Shown: positions 1-8,928 of the stretch, piece by piece
Numbering within the stretch: the stretch's first letter is position 1
How the letters are laid out: each line of letters begins with the position of its first letter
Origin: Kumtagia ephedrae
Lineage (GTDB): Bacteria; Pseudomonadota; Alphaproteobacteria; Rhizobiales; Rhizobiaceae
Reading direction: 5' to 3'
DNA length: 64,000 nucleotides
Assembly: GCF_003012745.1 (NCBI RefSeq)
Contig: NZ_PXYK01000003.1
Coordinates: forward strand, 1-64,000
Translations under genes and position numbers: made by a program
The notes under the pieces: generated by a model
Told to the model about the DNA's origin: nothing
Seen by the model: only the letters and a program-made list of their open reading frames with translations
Database searches by the model: none

Positions 1-127
1 AATCAACGCGCCCGACCGGGCTGCGCAACCCCGACCAGCTCTACCCGGTCGGGCGCTCAACGTCGTGCACCAAAAGGGGGTCAAAATTGGACGCCGATCC
101 GGGGTCAGTTTTGCAAGCCGTTTGACA
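1..127 (+). mobile_element. Right-end remnant of an IS21-like element (tentative)
   Basis: The stretch from about 74 to 127 contains two related blocks starting GGGGTCA (AAATTGGACGCCGATC, then GTTTTGCAAGCCGTTTGACA) and stops in ...TGACA. From memory, this repeated-terminal-block layout with a CA end is what IS21-family elements carry just downstream of istB. No transposase reading frame is recognisable in the 73 bases before it. The boundary at 127 coincides with the point where a HipB-like reading frame begins without a start codon, which fits an insertion that truncated that gene. A degenerate non-IS repeat is the alternative. Confidence 0.45.
9..55. repeat. Perfect 12 bp inverted repeat
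   Basis: CGCCCGACCGGG at 9-20 is repeated as its exact reverse complement at 44-55, separated by 23 bases. It could form a hairpin in RNA or be part of the mobile-element end. No T-run follows on either strand, so it is not called a terminator. Confidence 0.5.
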
Positions 128-242
128 CATAGTAGATCTCGAAGCAGGTAAGCCTACAGCACAGATCGGAAAAGTGCTGCACGTTCTGCATACGCTGGGC
201 TGCTCCGTTGATATTCTGCTCCCAGGCGAGCGGAAGCGATGA
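126..242 (+). pseudogene. 3' remnant of a HipB/y4mF-like XRE antitoxin
   Basis: A reading frame without a start codon encodes VDLEAGKPTAQIGKVL followed by HVLHTLGCSVDILLPG and a stop. This is the typical C-terminal half of HipB-like (y4mF-type) XRE regulators, in which the end of the helix-turn-helix domain reads FL.DLE.GKP.A.IGKVL. The N-terminal half, including the recognition helix, is missing. The frame begins at the inferred IS21-like terminus, so insertion of a mobile element followed by deletion is the simplest explanation. Nothing recognisable lies between 243 and 354; in particular no HipA start follows, as would be expected in an intact hipBA pair. Confidence 0.6.
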
Positions 243-354
243 GGTAGAGGCATTAAGCAGGTCCGCCTTGGCTTGATGGCGGTCTCGAAGGGACTTTTGC
301 GAAGACTCGGACGCTCAGTCAACACGCAGTCAGAAAATGTGACCATAGGTTCCG

Positions 355-1551
355 CTAAATGTCCTTCCCCGTCTTCATGATTATTTGCTCAGCCAGATAA
401 AGAAGAAGTTGCACTTCCTTCTGAAGCATATCTTCTTGACCGGAATACGGTATATAGCGCGAAACTTCAGACTCTTTATTATGAACTATAGCGTTCCGTA
501 TCTCGTAAATTCGGCCAGATATATTTGGTATAATTGTATTACTGCTTGTGTCTAATCTGTACTTCCCACTAAAAATTACGTTTTCTTCGGTAAAATAAGG
601 ACCGTTATCTAATTCGTAAAGATCAATCCAGTCCTTTAAATCCTGTTTGTCGAAATATTTTGACAAAACAATCTTTAATGAAGAAACTTCATTTGTTGTT
701 CTCTCGAAGCCATGGATAGCTTTCACCAGTTCACGAAGTTTTTTCGGCTTTGTATGCGAAAAATCAGGCGCCGTGATTTTTTCTTTTATTTTAGCATGAA
801 GGTCTTCTTCAGAAGCGCTGCTGAAAAAATATTCCAAAATCTTGTACAGAGCCAGGAAGCCGAGAACCATGCTGTCGCTGGAAAGCGCAAGGTTGTAATA
901 TCCAACCAACTCCGAATTATAGGTCTTTAAGGGAAATTGAACAGATTCGCTGTTCTTTCGCCCGATCCAATAATACGTACGAGCCCATGATCTGGTGAAA
1001 GATATTGGCGTACCATTTCCATAAGCGAAATGAAATATACATGATTCTGCAATCTCGTGCGATTTTCTGGCACTCTTCCCAATGGCAGACTCAGCCGGTG
1101 CGTTGACACGAATGGTATACATCCTGAAAAGCTCCGAAATCGCGCGAGAGGAAGAGCGGCCAGGCGGCGGGCCATACATAAGCCGGCGCAATTCTTTGTT
1201 CAGTTCATCGGTATCTAGCAGGCTCAAGTAGAAAAGGCTGGATGGTCTCTTTACAGACACCGTGACACCATCACGGGATTCAAGCTGAAGTTGGTCGTCC
1301 TCCCTCAAGAACGGTCGACGCGGGCGCGATCCCTCGAACTGAACGACGTGTTCATAGTGTCCAGGCACCCAAATTTGCGTTTCAAGATCGGAACGAAGGT
1401 TTGGTTTGCTCTCTAGGTAACTAGCAATATCATCTTTCAATATCAGATATTTATCGGACCCGCGTTCAATTGAGAAATGCTGCTCGTCAAAATCTGACAA
1501 GTTTCGCTTTAAACCGCGAACAACACGTTGCGCGTCCTCGACACTAACCAT
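355..1551 (-). CDS. HEPN-motif protein of unknown function
   Basis: About 398 residues with no recognisable catalytic domain over most of the length. Near the C-terminus is RNAIVHNKE, where R and H are four residues apart (Rx4H), the signature of HEPN ribonucleases and of Apea-like HEPN domains. A long charged helical segment precedes it. The ATG at 1551 is preferred because GGAGGGG lies just upstream (1557-1562); a TTG six codons earlier at 1569 is in frame but lies before that site. The gene is much more AT-rich than the rest of the window and sits 99 bp downstream of a HipA/XRE pair on the same strand, which suggests horizontal transfer and a role in defence or growth arrest. The function is inference. 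Confidence 0.65.
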   Translation of the reverse strand: MVSVEDAQRVVRGLKRNLSDFDEQHFSIERGSDKYLILKDDIASYLESKPNLRSDLETQIWVPGHYEHVVQFEGSRPRRPFLREDDQLQLESRDGVTVSVKRPSSLFYLSLLDTDELNKELRRLMYGPPPGRSSSRAISELFRMYTIRVNAPAESAIGKSARKSHEIAESCIFHFAYGNGTPISFTRSWARTYYWIGRKNSESVQFPLKTYNSELVGYYNLALSSDSMVLGFLALYKILEYFFSSASEEDLHAKIKEKITAPDFSHTKPKKLRELVKAIHGFERTTNEVSSLKIVLSKYFDKQDLKDWIDLYELDNGPYFTEENVIFSGKYRLDTSSNTIIPNISGRIYEIRNAIVHNKESEVSRYIPYSGQEDMLQKEVQLLLYLAEQIIMKTGKDI

Positions 1552-1650
1552 CACACCCCTCCCGGTCAAAACTGAATTGATATAATTTCTATTTGGATTA
1601 TCATCTGCAGATACGTCAATTACGCTTTTCAGAACAAAAGCTATCGCTGT

Positions 1651-1935
1651 CTATGCTGTTCGTGATCTTGGGATAAACCCAACTCCAAACCCAAACAGTC
1701 GGCCAATCTTCTCCAACGTCTCCAGTGTCGGATTTGCGGTCCCAGCTTCAATCTCGGCTATTTGGCGCCTGGTGAGGCTTAACGACCTGGCAAATTCCTC
1801 TTGGGTCATGCCGAAGCCTTTACGGATATCCCCGACTGCTTCGGGTAACGGTAAATCGCCATTGCGCGCACGCTCGGCCAATGTCCGGCGGTTTTCAAGA
1901 ACTTGTTCTTTCGTTGGCTTCTTCCAGCGGGCCAT
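1651..1935 (-). CDS. XRE-family DNA-binding protein, HipA partner
   Basis: A 94-residue protein with a helix-turn-helix domain in its C-terminal two thirds: GFGMTQEEFARSLSLTRRQI followed by AEIEAGTANPTLETLEKIGR. The glycine-threonine-glutamine opening of helix 2 and the NPTLETLEKI helix are standard for antitoxin-type XRE regulators. It begins 20 bp after the stop of the hipA-like gene, so the two are surely co-transcribed, with the toxin gene first; in Escherichia coli hipBA the antitoxin gene is first. It probably binds HipA and represses the operon through the repeats at 3292-3351. Confidence 0.85.
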   Translation of the reverse strand: MARWKKPTKEQVLENRRTLAERARNGDLPLPEAVGDIRKGFGMTQEEFARSLSLTRRQIAEIEAGTANPTLETLEKIGRLFGFGVGFIPRSRTA

Positions 1936-1955
1936 TTATCAGTTCACCTTCCGCG

Positions 1956-3278
1956 TCATGAGCAGGCCTCAAGAACGCTATTCGTTATTTCAAGGCAGCG
2001 CGTCATCGCTCGCTGCTGAATTTCGGGAGAAGCGCCCCCGTCTTTCGCAAGGTTCGGCGCCTGTCGCAGTTGCTCAGCGAAAGAGTAAAGTGCAGCTGCG
2101 ATACCTTTCTGCTCATCGGGAATGGTCATCACCCCTGTACAAATCCTCTTCCAGTCAGGGAGGTGATCGAGACCTCTGTCACGCATCATGGCCCACCGTG
2201 TCGAGCGAACGATTCCTTCTTTGGCCAGCCGCATAGGCGCGAAGTCGAATAATGGAGCAAGACGGATCGTGCCATCTTGATGCTTGCTCAGAGCCGAGTT
2301 CCGGCCGTGATTGTCAGGATTTCCGAGCGCCAGATTGGCAATATCGCGCTTCACATATTCGACGATGTCTGAGAAGGGATCGGCCGAATATAGGCGCAGA
2401 ACGTCGATATACGCCTCGTGTGTGCCGACATGGCCAAAATCTGCAACGCCGATCGCCGACACGAGGCTTTCCTGGCCCAGCCGGACGGTTCCGCCGCCTT
2501 CTCTCTTCTTCCGGTCGAAACGGGGAATGATCAGGACGCCTTCGGCATAGGTCGAAGGTTGGCTGACATTCAGACCGATAGCTTGAGCAATCCGCGAATA
2601 GATGGCTTCGCCTTCGAGAATCAGACGGTCTACGGGCTCGTTGCTGCGTACCAGCTTGACGATGACGTGGCTCACGGCCTCATCATCGGACACGAAGCTA
2701 TCAGGATAATAAAGACCGTCGTTCGCCTGGGTCATGGAGACCTTGGGCCATTCGCCTTGCAGTCCGCTTGAGCCAGAGGCGAGCATTCCAAAGCGATCGG
2801 CCACTTCCATGAAGCGATCCGACCGCACGAGGATTTCCTCTTCTGTCACGCCTTGGCGCGTTACCCCATACAGACGTTCCGTTTCGGCCTCTGCCGCTTC
2901 TTTGATGCGGATATTGCCTATGCCGCCCGTCGCTGATCGCAGAAGCAGCGGGAGATCAGAGGCGCGCGAGCCTTCAGCGAGCCCTAGGTGGTCGGCAAGC
3001 TTTCGCCTTGCATGTCCCTGTGGCATAAGATCCAAGAGAAACGGCGGCCAGCTGCCACTAAATCGATTTTCGAGGTCAACGGGATAACGCACCGACAAAG
3101 CGCGATGGTCACGGACCGTTTTTCCGGCCGCGAATTCTGCCGACGCCACGGTGACGAAATAGTCGAGATCGTAATCGACGATCGACGCGCCCTGGAAGCC
3201 GGCCGCGTCGTCCTTGAGTTCCAGCGTCGCGGCGTCGTGCCACTCACTATCAAAATGGGCTTGAAGCGTTAGTCGCAT
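1956..3278 (-). CDS. hipA: HipA-family serine/threonine kinase toxin
   Basis: A full-length 440-residue HipA-like kinase, a family that arrests growth by phosphorylating targets such as aminoacyl-tRNA synthetases. An N-terminal subdomain (about 1-110) is followed by the kinase core. Visible elements are a glycine-rich loop near 167-172 (ASGSSG), the ATP-binding lysine in HVIVKLV (K208), the catalytic-loop motif GNPDNHGRN (319-327) and the metal-binding DFAPM (345-349). The start ATG has GAGGGA seven bases upstream. The partner XRE gene follows after 20 bp. All catalytic positions appear intact, so the kinase should be active. The target is unknown. Confidence 0.88.
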   Translation of the reverse strand: MRLTLQAHFDSEWHDAATLELKDDAAGFQGASIVDYDLDYFVTVASAEFAAGKTVRDHRALSVRYPVDLENRFSGSWPPFLLDLMPQGHARRKLADHLGLAEGSRASDLPLLLRSATGGIGNIRIKEAAEAETERLYGVTRQGVTEEEILVRSDRFMEVADRFGMLASGSSGLQGEWPKVSMTQANDGLYYPDSFVSDDEAVSHVIVKLVRSNEPVDRLILEGEAIYSRIAQAIGLNVSQPSTYAEGVLIIPRFDRKKREGGGTVRLGQESLVSAIGVADFGHVGTHEAYIDVLRLYSADPFSDIVEYVKRDIANLALGNPDNHGRNSALSKHQDGTIRLAPLFDFAPMRLAKEGIVRSTRWAMMRDRGLDHLPDWKRICTGVMTIPDEQKGIAAALYSFAEQLRQAPNLAKDGGASPEIQQRAMTRCLEITNSVLEACS

Positions 3279-3291
3279 TAATTGATCCCTC

Positions 3292-3351
3292 TAGTGGAAC
3301 ATTTAATGCATTAAACTCGAAAAATAAACCCCATATAGTGGTCCATTTAAT
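3292..3351 (-). promoter_or_regulatory. Direct-repeat operator upstream of hipA
   Basis: TAGTGGAACATTTAAT (3292-3307) and TAGTGGTCCATTTAAT (3336-3351) match at 14 of 16 positions and start 44 bp apart, about four helical turns, in the AT-rich region before the hipA start at 3278. The inner copy overlaps the perfect 14 bp palindrome TTTAATGCATTAAA (3302-3315). Repeated boxes on one face of the DNA are typical operators for HipB-type XRE repressors. Binding by the downstream XRE protein is inference. Confidence 0.55.
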
Positions 3352-3440
3352 TTACGTCCTTAATGCGGTGTCTACTACCTGTCCGGCTAGGTGTTTCCGC
3401 CGGCAATCGCCTGGGACGGCTCCCGAAGCGCCCCAGTCGC

Positions 3441-6400
3441 TCAAGCCTCTTCTCTAACTTCGCGCAATGCGCGGCTGAATAGATGACTGAATACGCGATC
3501 GCGATCTTCCGCATTCGTCATGATGATATTCTGAAGGCTATTGTCGCGCTGAAATTGCTTGATCGTCTCCTCTAGAAGGCGACGAACGAATGTGGGTCTG
3601 GAAACGTCGGGTGGGTTATTTCGAAGAACCGCCGTCATCTCCTCATCGAGCGCCTTTCGCTTCACTTGCTCAAGGCGGATGAAGTCCTCCTCAGTGAACT
3701 GAGTCCCATGGCGCTCGTTAAATGAACTGACAATTTCCGAAAGTGCTTTCGCTTCGTCTTCCGTGTAGGGCTTCGCTCCGAACTCGCTGATTGCTGTGAG
3801 CGGCTTTGCCTCGCCGGCCTGTAAGGAGGCAGAACCAGCTTCCTTCTCCTGGACGCGGAAGGCTCGAAGTCGCAACATGTCATCCGTGATTTCAACTTCC
3901 GGAGGCTGCTCGCGGTTCGGCAACATCCTGTCCAACCAGTCAGTGTAGGCATAAAGCTTTTCGAGGCTGGTATCGCCAAGGCGTATGATCTGGGCAACAA
4001 AACTGTAGAAGCGCTTATAGCTTCTGAGAAGTTGGCGGAACTCCTCTTGGCGCCCCTCGTCCTCTTCCGCCTCAAACCGGCCCACGGCGTTACGAACGAG
4101 CGCTTCGAGGCTCACCCGGTCATGAGTAGAAAGCGTTCCCTTGAAGAAGGTGAGAGCAAAACGTTCAACTTCGGTGCTATCAATATAGCCGAATGTGCGG
4201 ATACGCGTTTCCAACTGGTAGATTTGATTCTTGTCGGAAACCGCTTCGAGGCTGGACACTTCGTAGAACGGGCGGAATGCTTCCTTTATGTCTTCCATGG
4301 TGTTCTGGAAATCGAGTATGAACGTCCGTTCCTTGCCGGGGAATGTTCTATTTAAGCGAGAAAGTGTCTGGACCGCTTGGAGCCCCGCCAATTTCTTGTC
4401 GATATACATCCCGCAGAGCTTTGGCTGATCGAAGCCGGTCTGATATTTTTCCGCGACAATCAAAACTTGATATTCGGAAGTGTCGAAACGGCGCGGTAGC
4501 TCTGTCTCGCTGAACGTGTTCAACTCTGCCTCGGTGTAGGTCTGCCCGTCGATATTCAGTTCGCCGGAGAAGGCGACCAATGCCTTCAAATCCCGATAGC
4601 CTTTGTCATCGATATAGGCCTTCAGGGCGAAGAAGTACCGGAGGGCGCTTTCGCGGCTCGACGTCACGATCATCGCCTTCGCCTGGCCATCCAGCTCCGA
4701 CTTAACGTGGCGCCTGAAGTGTTCGATGATGACTTCGATCTTCTGATTCAGCGCCGTGGGGTGAAGCGAGGCAAAGCGAGCGACCTTGCGTTGCGCGCGG
4801 CGAGTATCCAGTTCAGGATCGTCATCGATGGTTTTCTCCAAGGCGTAGTAGGCCTTGTAGGTCATATAGTTTTGCAGCACGTCGAGGATAAATCCCTCTT
4901 CGATGGCCTGCCGCATCGAATAGATATGGAAAGGATGCGGAAGTCCATTCGCGCCCATCGTCCCGAACCGCTCAAGCGTGACATTGCGAGGCGTGGCAGT
5001 AAAAGCAAAATAGCTGATGTTTTGCTGCGGCCCACGCTGGCGCTGATATTCAGCGATAAGTTCCTCAATCTCGTCCGATGTCGTGGTTTCGTCGTCACGA
5101 CTAAGCGCATCGCTCAGCGCTTGCGCGCTCTTCCCAGACTGCGAACCGTGGGCCTCATCGATCAGAACAGCGAAGCGGCGGGTGCCTTGTCCGGAAATCA
5201 CCCGTAGGTGTTCCGTCGAAAATTTCTGAATTGTGGTGATGATGATCTTTGCTTGGCCTTCGATGGCGGCTTTCAATTGCCGTGACGTGCCGTCGATCTT
5301 GCGGACAACGCCGGGCGTTTGTTCGAATTGAGCGATCGTGCCCTGAAGCTGCCGATCCAGGACAACGCGATCCGTAACAACAATCGCGGTATCGAACACG
5401 GGCCTGTCGGATTCATCATGCAAGGTAACGAGCCGGTGGGCGGTCCAGGCGATGGTATTCGACTTGCCCGATCCTGCTGAATGCTGAACGAGGTAGTTAC
5501 ATCCGCCGCCGTGAGCGCGGGCGTGTCCGATCATTTTCAACACCGCGTCAATCTGGTGGAAGCGCGGAAAGATCAGCGCTTCCTTGCCATCCGTCATGTC
5601 CAGGTGGACAAACCGACCGATGATGTCGAGCAAAATGTCACGCGATAGAACGGCACGCCCCTCAGGCTGATCGGCCCACAGATAAGCGACGCGGAACTCG
5701 CCTTCGATATCGGGATTGCCCGCACCACCATCATGGCCGCGGTTGAAGGGTAAGAAGCGGGTCTTGCCGTTCTGAAGCCGCGTGGTCATGGATAGGTTGT
5801 CCTGATCCATGGCAAAGTGAACCAATGCACCGCGCTTGAAAGTCAAAAGCGGTTCATTCGCTGGTGCGCGGTCCTTGCGATACTGAAGCTCGGCATGACG
5901 AAAGGTCGACCCCGTCAGCGTATTCTTCAACTCGAATGTCGCAACGGGCAGCCCGTTGATGAAGAGCGCCACATCAATCGCGTTTTCGTTCTTGGTGCTG
6001 TAGCGCAGTTGCCGGATGACGCTGAGAATATTCGCCTCGAACAGGCGCACAAGTGCTGGATTGAGGCTAGAAGCTGGTTTGAATGCGCACAGGAAGAACT
6101 TGAGATTTGGGACCAGTTTCACGCCATTTCGCAGCACGTCCAGCGTGCCGCGCTGCTTAAGCCCTTGTTCCACCTGCTTGAAGAATTCAGCCTCTGATGA
6201 CGCGCCATAGTGAGCTTCGAGCTTGATCCATTCCTCGCCCTGCGTCGCCTTGATGAAATCCAGCACAACTGCTTTGTCGAGCGCCAATGATCGGTCGTAG
6301 TCCTCCGGTGCACGTGCGCGATAGCCCTGTCGCTCAACCAGGGCCTTACAGAGATGAACCTCCAGCACCTCTTCGCGGTGGACGTTGTCTTCCGCGAAGC

Positions 6401-6443
6401 CCTTGGCGTAGGGGTGCGGAGTTGGCGGCTGTTCATAGTTCAT
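3441..6443 (-). CDS. hsdR: Type I restriction enzyme R subunit (HsdR)
   Basis: A 1000-residue translocase-nuclease, the usual HsdR length. The N-terminal PD-(D/E)xK nuclease is visible as NAIDVALFI...TFELKN, with D near 157 and ExK near 171-173. The superfamily 2 motor follows: Walker [11 protein letters not shown] (about 322-331), DEAH box [10 protein letters not shown] (about 427-436), [10 protein letters not shown] (motif III) and QTLSRLNRT (motif VI). The start MNYEQ at 6443 is chosen because its ATGA overlaps the previous stop by 4 bp and AAGGGGGG lies upstream; an in-frame ATG at 6476 lies inside the preceding gene. It needs HsdM and HsdS to cut DNA lacking the cognate methylation. Confidence 0.95.
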   Translation of the reverse strand: MNYEQPPTPHPYAKGFAEDNVHREEVLEVHLCKALVERQGYRARAPEDYDRSLALDKAVVLDFIKATQGEEWIKLEAHYGASSEAEFFKQVEQGLKQRGTLDVLRNGVKLVPNLKFFLCAFKPASSLNPALVRLFEANILSVIRQLRYSTKNENAIDVALFINGLPVATFELKNTLTGSTFRHAELQYRKDRAPANEPLLTFKRGALVHFAMDQDNLSMTTRLQNGKTRFLPFNRGHDGGAGNPDIEGEFRVAYLWADQPEGRAVLSRDILLDIIGRFVHLDMTDGKEALIFPRFHQIDAVLKMIGHARAHGGGCNYLVQHSAGSGKSNTIAWTAHRLVTLHDESDRPVFDTAIVVTDRVVLDRQLQGTIAQFEQTPGVVRKIDGTSRQLKAAIEGQAKIIITTIQKFSTEHLRVISGQGTRRFAVLIDEAHGSQSGKSAQALSDALSRDDETTTSDEIEELIAEYQRQRGPQQNISYFAFTATPRNVTLERFGTMGANGLPHPFHIYSMRQAIEEGFILDVLQNYMTYKAYYALEKTIDDDPELDTRRAQRKVARFASLHPTALNQKIEVIIEHFRRHVKSELDGQAKAMIVTSSRESALRYFFALKAYIDDKGYRDLKALVAFSGELNIDGQTYTEAELNTFSETELPRRFDTSEYQVLIVAEKYQTGFDQPKLCGMYIDKKLAGLQAVQTLSRLNRTFPGKERTFILDFQNTMEDIKEAFRPFYEVSSLEAVSDKNQIYQLETRIRTFGYIDSTEVERFALTFFKGTLSTHDRVSLEALVRNAVGRFEAEEDEGRQEEFRQLLRSYKRFYSFVAQIIRLGDTSLEKLYAYTDWLDRMLPNREQPPEVEITDDMLRLRAFRVQEKEAGSASLQAGEAKPLTAISEFGAKPYTEDEAKALSEIVSSFNERHGTQFTEEDFIRLEQVKRKALDEEMTAVLRNNPPDVSRPTFVRRLLEETIKQFQRDNSLQNIIMTNAEDRDRVFSHLFSRALREVREEA

Positions 6444-7057
6444 GGCCGTTCCCCCCTTGCCATGCGAATGAGCCAATTCTGCGCTACCAAGGCGACGTTG
6501 AGTGCGGCCATTGCCGCCTTCAGATGCAGAAGATCGACGTGGATTTCATCCTCGATTGTCGATCCGTCCGTAGATTTGGGCATCCCATAATCACCATATC
6601 GGAACGCCTCGGAACCAGGATCAATAGATGCCAGTTCTTCGCACCGCTTGATGATCCAAGGAGGCACATCTTCGCCCGCGTGCTGTTTGTGGTGTGCGTA
6701 ACTCTTTGCCAGGTTGCCCAGGTGATGGATGTCTTTCTTCACCCGGACAGCGGGCGGAAGGCCCGCCTTCAACAAAAGCTCGAAACAATGGCGGTATAGA
6801 AAAAGCGCCGCGTTTGCGACCTGATAATCGGCAACACGCTTGTCCAAAATGGATTCGATCAGGGCGTTTGCAGCCTCAAAATACTGTTCCGCAAGCGCTC
6901 CGTCGCGCTCCGCCTGCATCGAGGGCCTGGCGAAGCCTCCGACCACGAAACCAAGAGGACCGGACCATTCGTCGGGCCGCTCGTGCTTTTCCGACAGCGG
7001 CTCGAATAGCGGGCGGGTCATGGCTTCCTTGGTGAAGGTTTCCGATGCGACTCTCAT
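6440..7057 (-). CDS. HEPN-like small protein inside the hsd operon
   Basis: About 205 residues starting at MRVASETF, with 4 bp ATGA overlaps both with hsdS upstream and with hsdR downstream. The core reads [17 protein letters not shown], then [15 protein letters not shown]. Membership of the HEPN-like helical families found with nucleotidyltransferases or as defence accessory proteins is suggested by the YRHxxELLLK helix and the later H-x-L motif. The canonical Rx4-6H catalytic signature is not evident, so it may be an inactive HEPN or an unrelated helical protein. It is not part of a standard type I RM system. Its strict coupling between hsdS and hsdR points to a role tied to that enzyme. 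The family call is tentative; that it is a real gene is clear from the coupling. Confidence 0.8.
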   Translation of the reverse strand: MRVASETFTKEAMTRPLFEPLSEKHERPDEWSGPLGFVVGGFARPSMQAERDGALAEQYFEAANALIESILDKRVADYQVANAALFLYRHCFELLLKAGLPPAVRVKKDIHHLGNLAKSYAHHKQHAGEDVPPWIIKRCEELASIDPGSEAFRYGDYGMPKSTDGSTIEDEIHVDLLHLKAAMAALNVALVAQNWLIRMARGERP

Positions 7058-8928
7058 GAAAACATATCCCGAGTCATCGTGTGGGCGGTTCTCGGGCCTT
7101 GGCCGCGCGGCACGAGCCCTTGACGTTTCATCCATGCAAGCCGAACACGAAGATCGCCTTCGCTGAATTTTTCGCCTTTCTCCGCATGCCATTCCGCCAA
7201 AACGCCGCTGATGATCGCGGTGTCATCCGGCTTCTTGCCGTCCATCAGCGCGTCGTTCCAGACGGCGTAGAGCGTGGCTACGGCTTCGACTTGACGACGA
7301 TCGAGATCACGCAAAAGGTTGATGAGGTTGCGCAGAGCTTCCGCGCGTGGGCCGAGAAAGGTCTTCAGTTCGACGACATGCTGGCCGGCCTTCGGCAACG
7401 GAGTGTAGCTAACAGCCCCGCCGATTCCGTCGGGCTGGCGAGCGCGATAGAACCCCTGGGTCTCCAAAGCCTTTTCCGTCTCATCGATCAGGGCACGGTC
7501 GAGCGGGCCTGCAGCCTCCCGCAGATAGTTGCCCTCAAGTTCGGTGATGCCGATATGGGCCTCGGCAAGGTAAAGCTCTTTTTGCAGCTTCACCCGCCCA
7601 AACTTTGGATTGTTCTGATGCCGGTGGATGATCTCCGCTCCGACGATCACACGAAATTTCAGGCGGTCGGGCTTCGTCGTGGTGACAATTACGGTCTGAC
7701 GGATGTCCAGTTCGCCAGTGACAGCGGCAGTTATTAAGGCGGCGCGACGTTCCTTGAGGCGTTCCACAGACAAACTGACTTTCGCCGCAACTTGGGCAGC
7801 GTAGCTGATTTCGTGTTCGGCGTCTTGGGCTATGCGCTTCTGTTCGTCCAGTGGTGGCACGGGAAGCATGATCAGTTTGAATTGTTCCCAATATAGCCGC
7901 AGACGGAAGTCGGTGATGCCTTTCGAGCCCTGCCGCATCTGTTCAATGAACGGCGGGGTGCGCAAGAGGAACTGATAGTACGGGCTGTAAAGATCGCGCA
8001 CTGGCTTTGCCACCACATACGCCGGACTAACGGCACCATCGACAGTCGAAACGCCCACGGCTCCCTGCCATGCGCGCATCATGTTGTATGCAAGATAGCT
8101 AGGCCTCACGCGCTTGTAGCTTGACCGGTCTTCGATCAGGTTCACCTTGCGGTCGCGTTCCTCGTCGCCAAGTTGTCGATCTGATATGCCGGTGTGAATC
8201 GAGACGGACAGAACGGGAAGATCGTCGGTGTTTGGTTCCGCAACCTGTTGGAAGAGGTGGCCCGCGCGCCTAATCATCCAGTGTGCGGGAATACGAGGCA
8301 TGTAATCGAGGCCGGTTTCAGCGCTTGGAGCCGCCTGACCATCGTGACCGATCACAATCTCACTGACAGCTTGCCGGGCACGCTGATCGAGAAGCGCCAC
8401 TTGTCGTTGTTTCTTCGCGATTAGTTCGTCGACGCGAGCAGTTTCGCGGTCGAGAAAGGCAGCGATCGCCTTTTGGGTGTCGAGGTCGGGAAGCGGAATC
8501 TTCACTGAGCGCAGTTTGCTGCGACCAAGCTCAATAAAAGTCGTTCCTTGCCCTGCCGCCTCAAGCTCTGGTTTAGCGGCGACAAGCGCCCAATAGGCAA
8601 AATCCGTCCGGATGCGAGATGAGGGCACCAAGCCTCGGCACCCTTGATTGAAGCACATTGCCTGTTGCGAGATGGCCATATGCCCGATGGGCGCACGGAT
8701 GCTCAGGATGATGCTGCCAGCAGGCACCATCTGCGTTCCGCAGCTCTCATACCCGTCGATGGTGATGTCTCGTGTGCCGGATGAAATGAAGCGATCGGCA
8801 AGCCCGCCCAAATCGGCTGGAGTCACCCATGGAATATCCCCGTCCCAATAGCTGCCTTCTCCCGACGCCGGAGTTGCACCGTTCCTGACTGCGAAGACTG
8901 CGCCGATGGGGACTGCCGGAAAACTCAT
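7054..8928 (-). CDS. hsdS: Type I specificity subunit HsdS with extra C-terminal Panacea-like domain
   Basis: A 624-residue protein, about 200 residues longer than a normal HsdS. Residues 1 to about 150 form target-recognition domain 1, about 150-195 the first conserved helix (DTQKAIAAFLDRETARVDEL), about 215-365 recognition domain 2 and about 370-412 the second helix (LDEQKRIAQDAEHEI). The two half-sites read by these domains set the DNA specificity of both methylation and cleavage. From about 415 a separate domain contains KFGRVKLQKELYLAEAHIGI, then GNYLREAAGPLD. This resembles the KLQKLLYLAE...GP core of Panacea/SocA-like (DUF4065) antitoxin domains. The ATGA overlap with hsdM fixes the start. 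The domain assignment is from motif memory. Confidence 0.93.
   Translation of the reverse strand: MSFPAVPIGAVFAVRNGATPASGEGSYWDGDIPWVTPADLGGLADRFISSGTRDITIDGYESCGTQMVPAGSIILSIRAPIGHMAISQQAMCFNQGCRGLVPSSRIRTDFAYWALVAAKPELEAAGQGTTFIELGRSKLRSVKIPLPDLDTQKAIAAFLDRETARVDELIAKKQRQVALLDQRARQAVSEIVIGHDGQAAPSAETGLDYMPRIPAHWMIRRAGHLFQQVAEPNTDDLPVLSVSIHTGISDRQLGDEERDRKVNLIEDRSSYKRVRPSYLAYNMMRAWQGAVGVSTVDGAVSPAYVVAKPVRDLYSPYYQFLLRTPPFIEQMRQGSKGITDFRLRLYWEQFKLIMLPVPPLDEQKRIAQDAEHEISYAAQVAAKVSLSVERLKERRAALITAAVTGELDIRQTVIVTTTKPDRLKFRVIVGAEIIHRHQNNPKFGRVKLQKELYLAEAHIGITELEGNYLREAAGPLDRALIDETEKALETQGFYRARQPDGIGGAVSYTPLPKAGQHVVELKTFLGPRAEALRNLINLLRDLDRRQVEAVATLYAVWNDALMDGKKPDDTAIISGVLAEWHAEKGEKFSEGDLRVRLAWMKRQGLVPRGQGPRTAHTMTRDMFS

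Noticed and set aside
41-346. Minus-strand frame of 101 residues
   Set aside because: It runs antisense to the HipB remnant and IS-like end, has no ribosome site and no family resemblance.
243-354. Possible HipA start following the HipB remnant
   Set aside because: Only a vague WLDG-like phrase appears in one frame, interrupted by stops; not enough to call a pseudogene.
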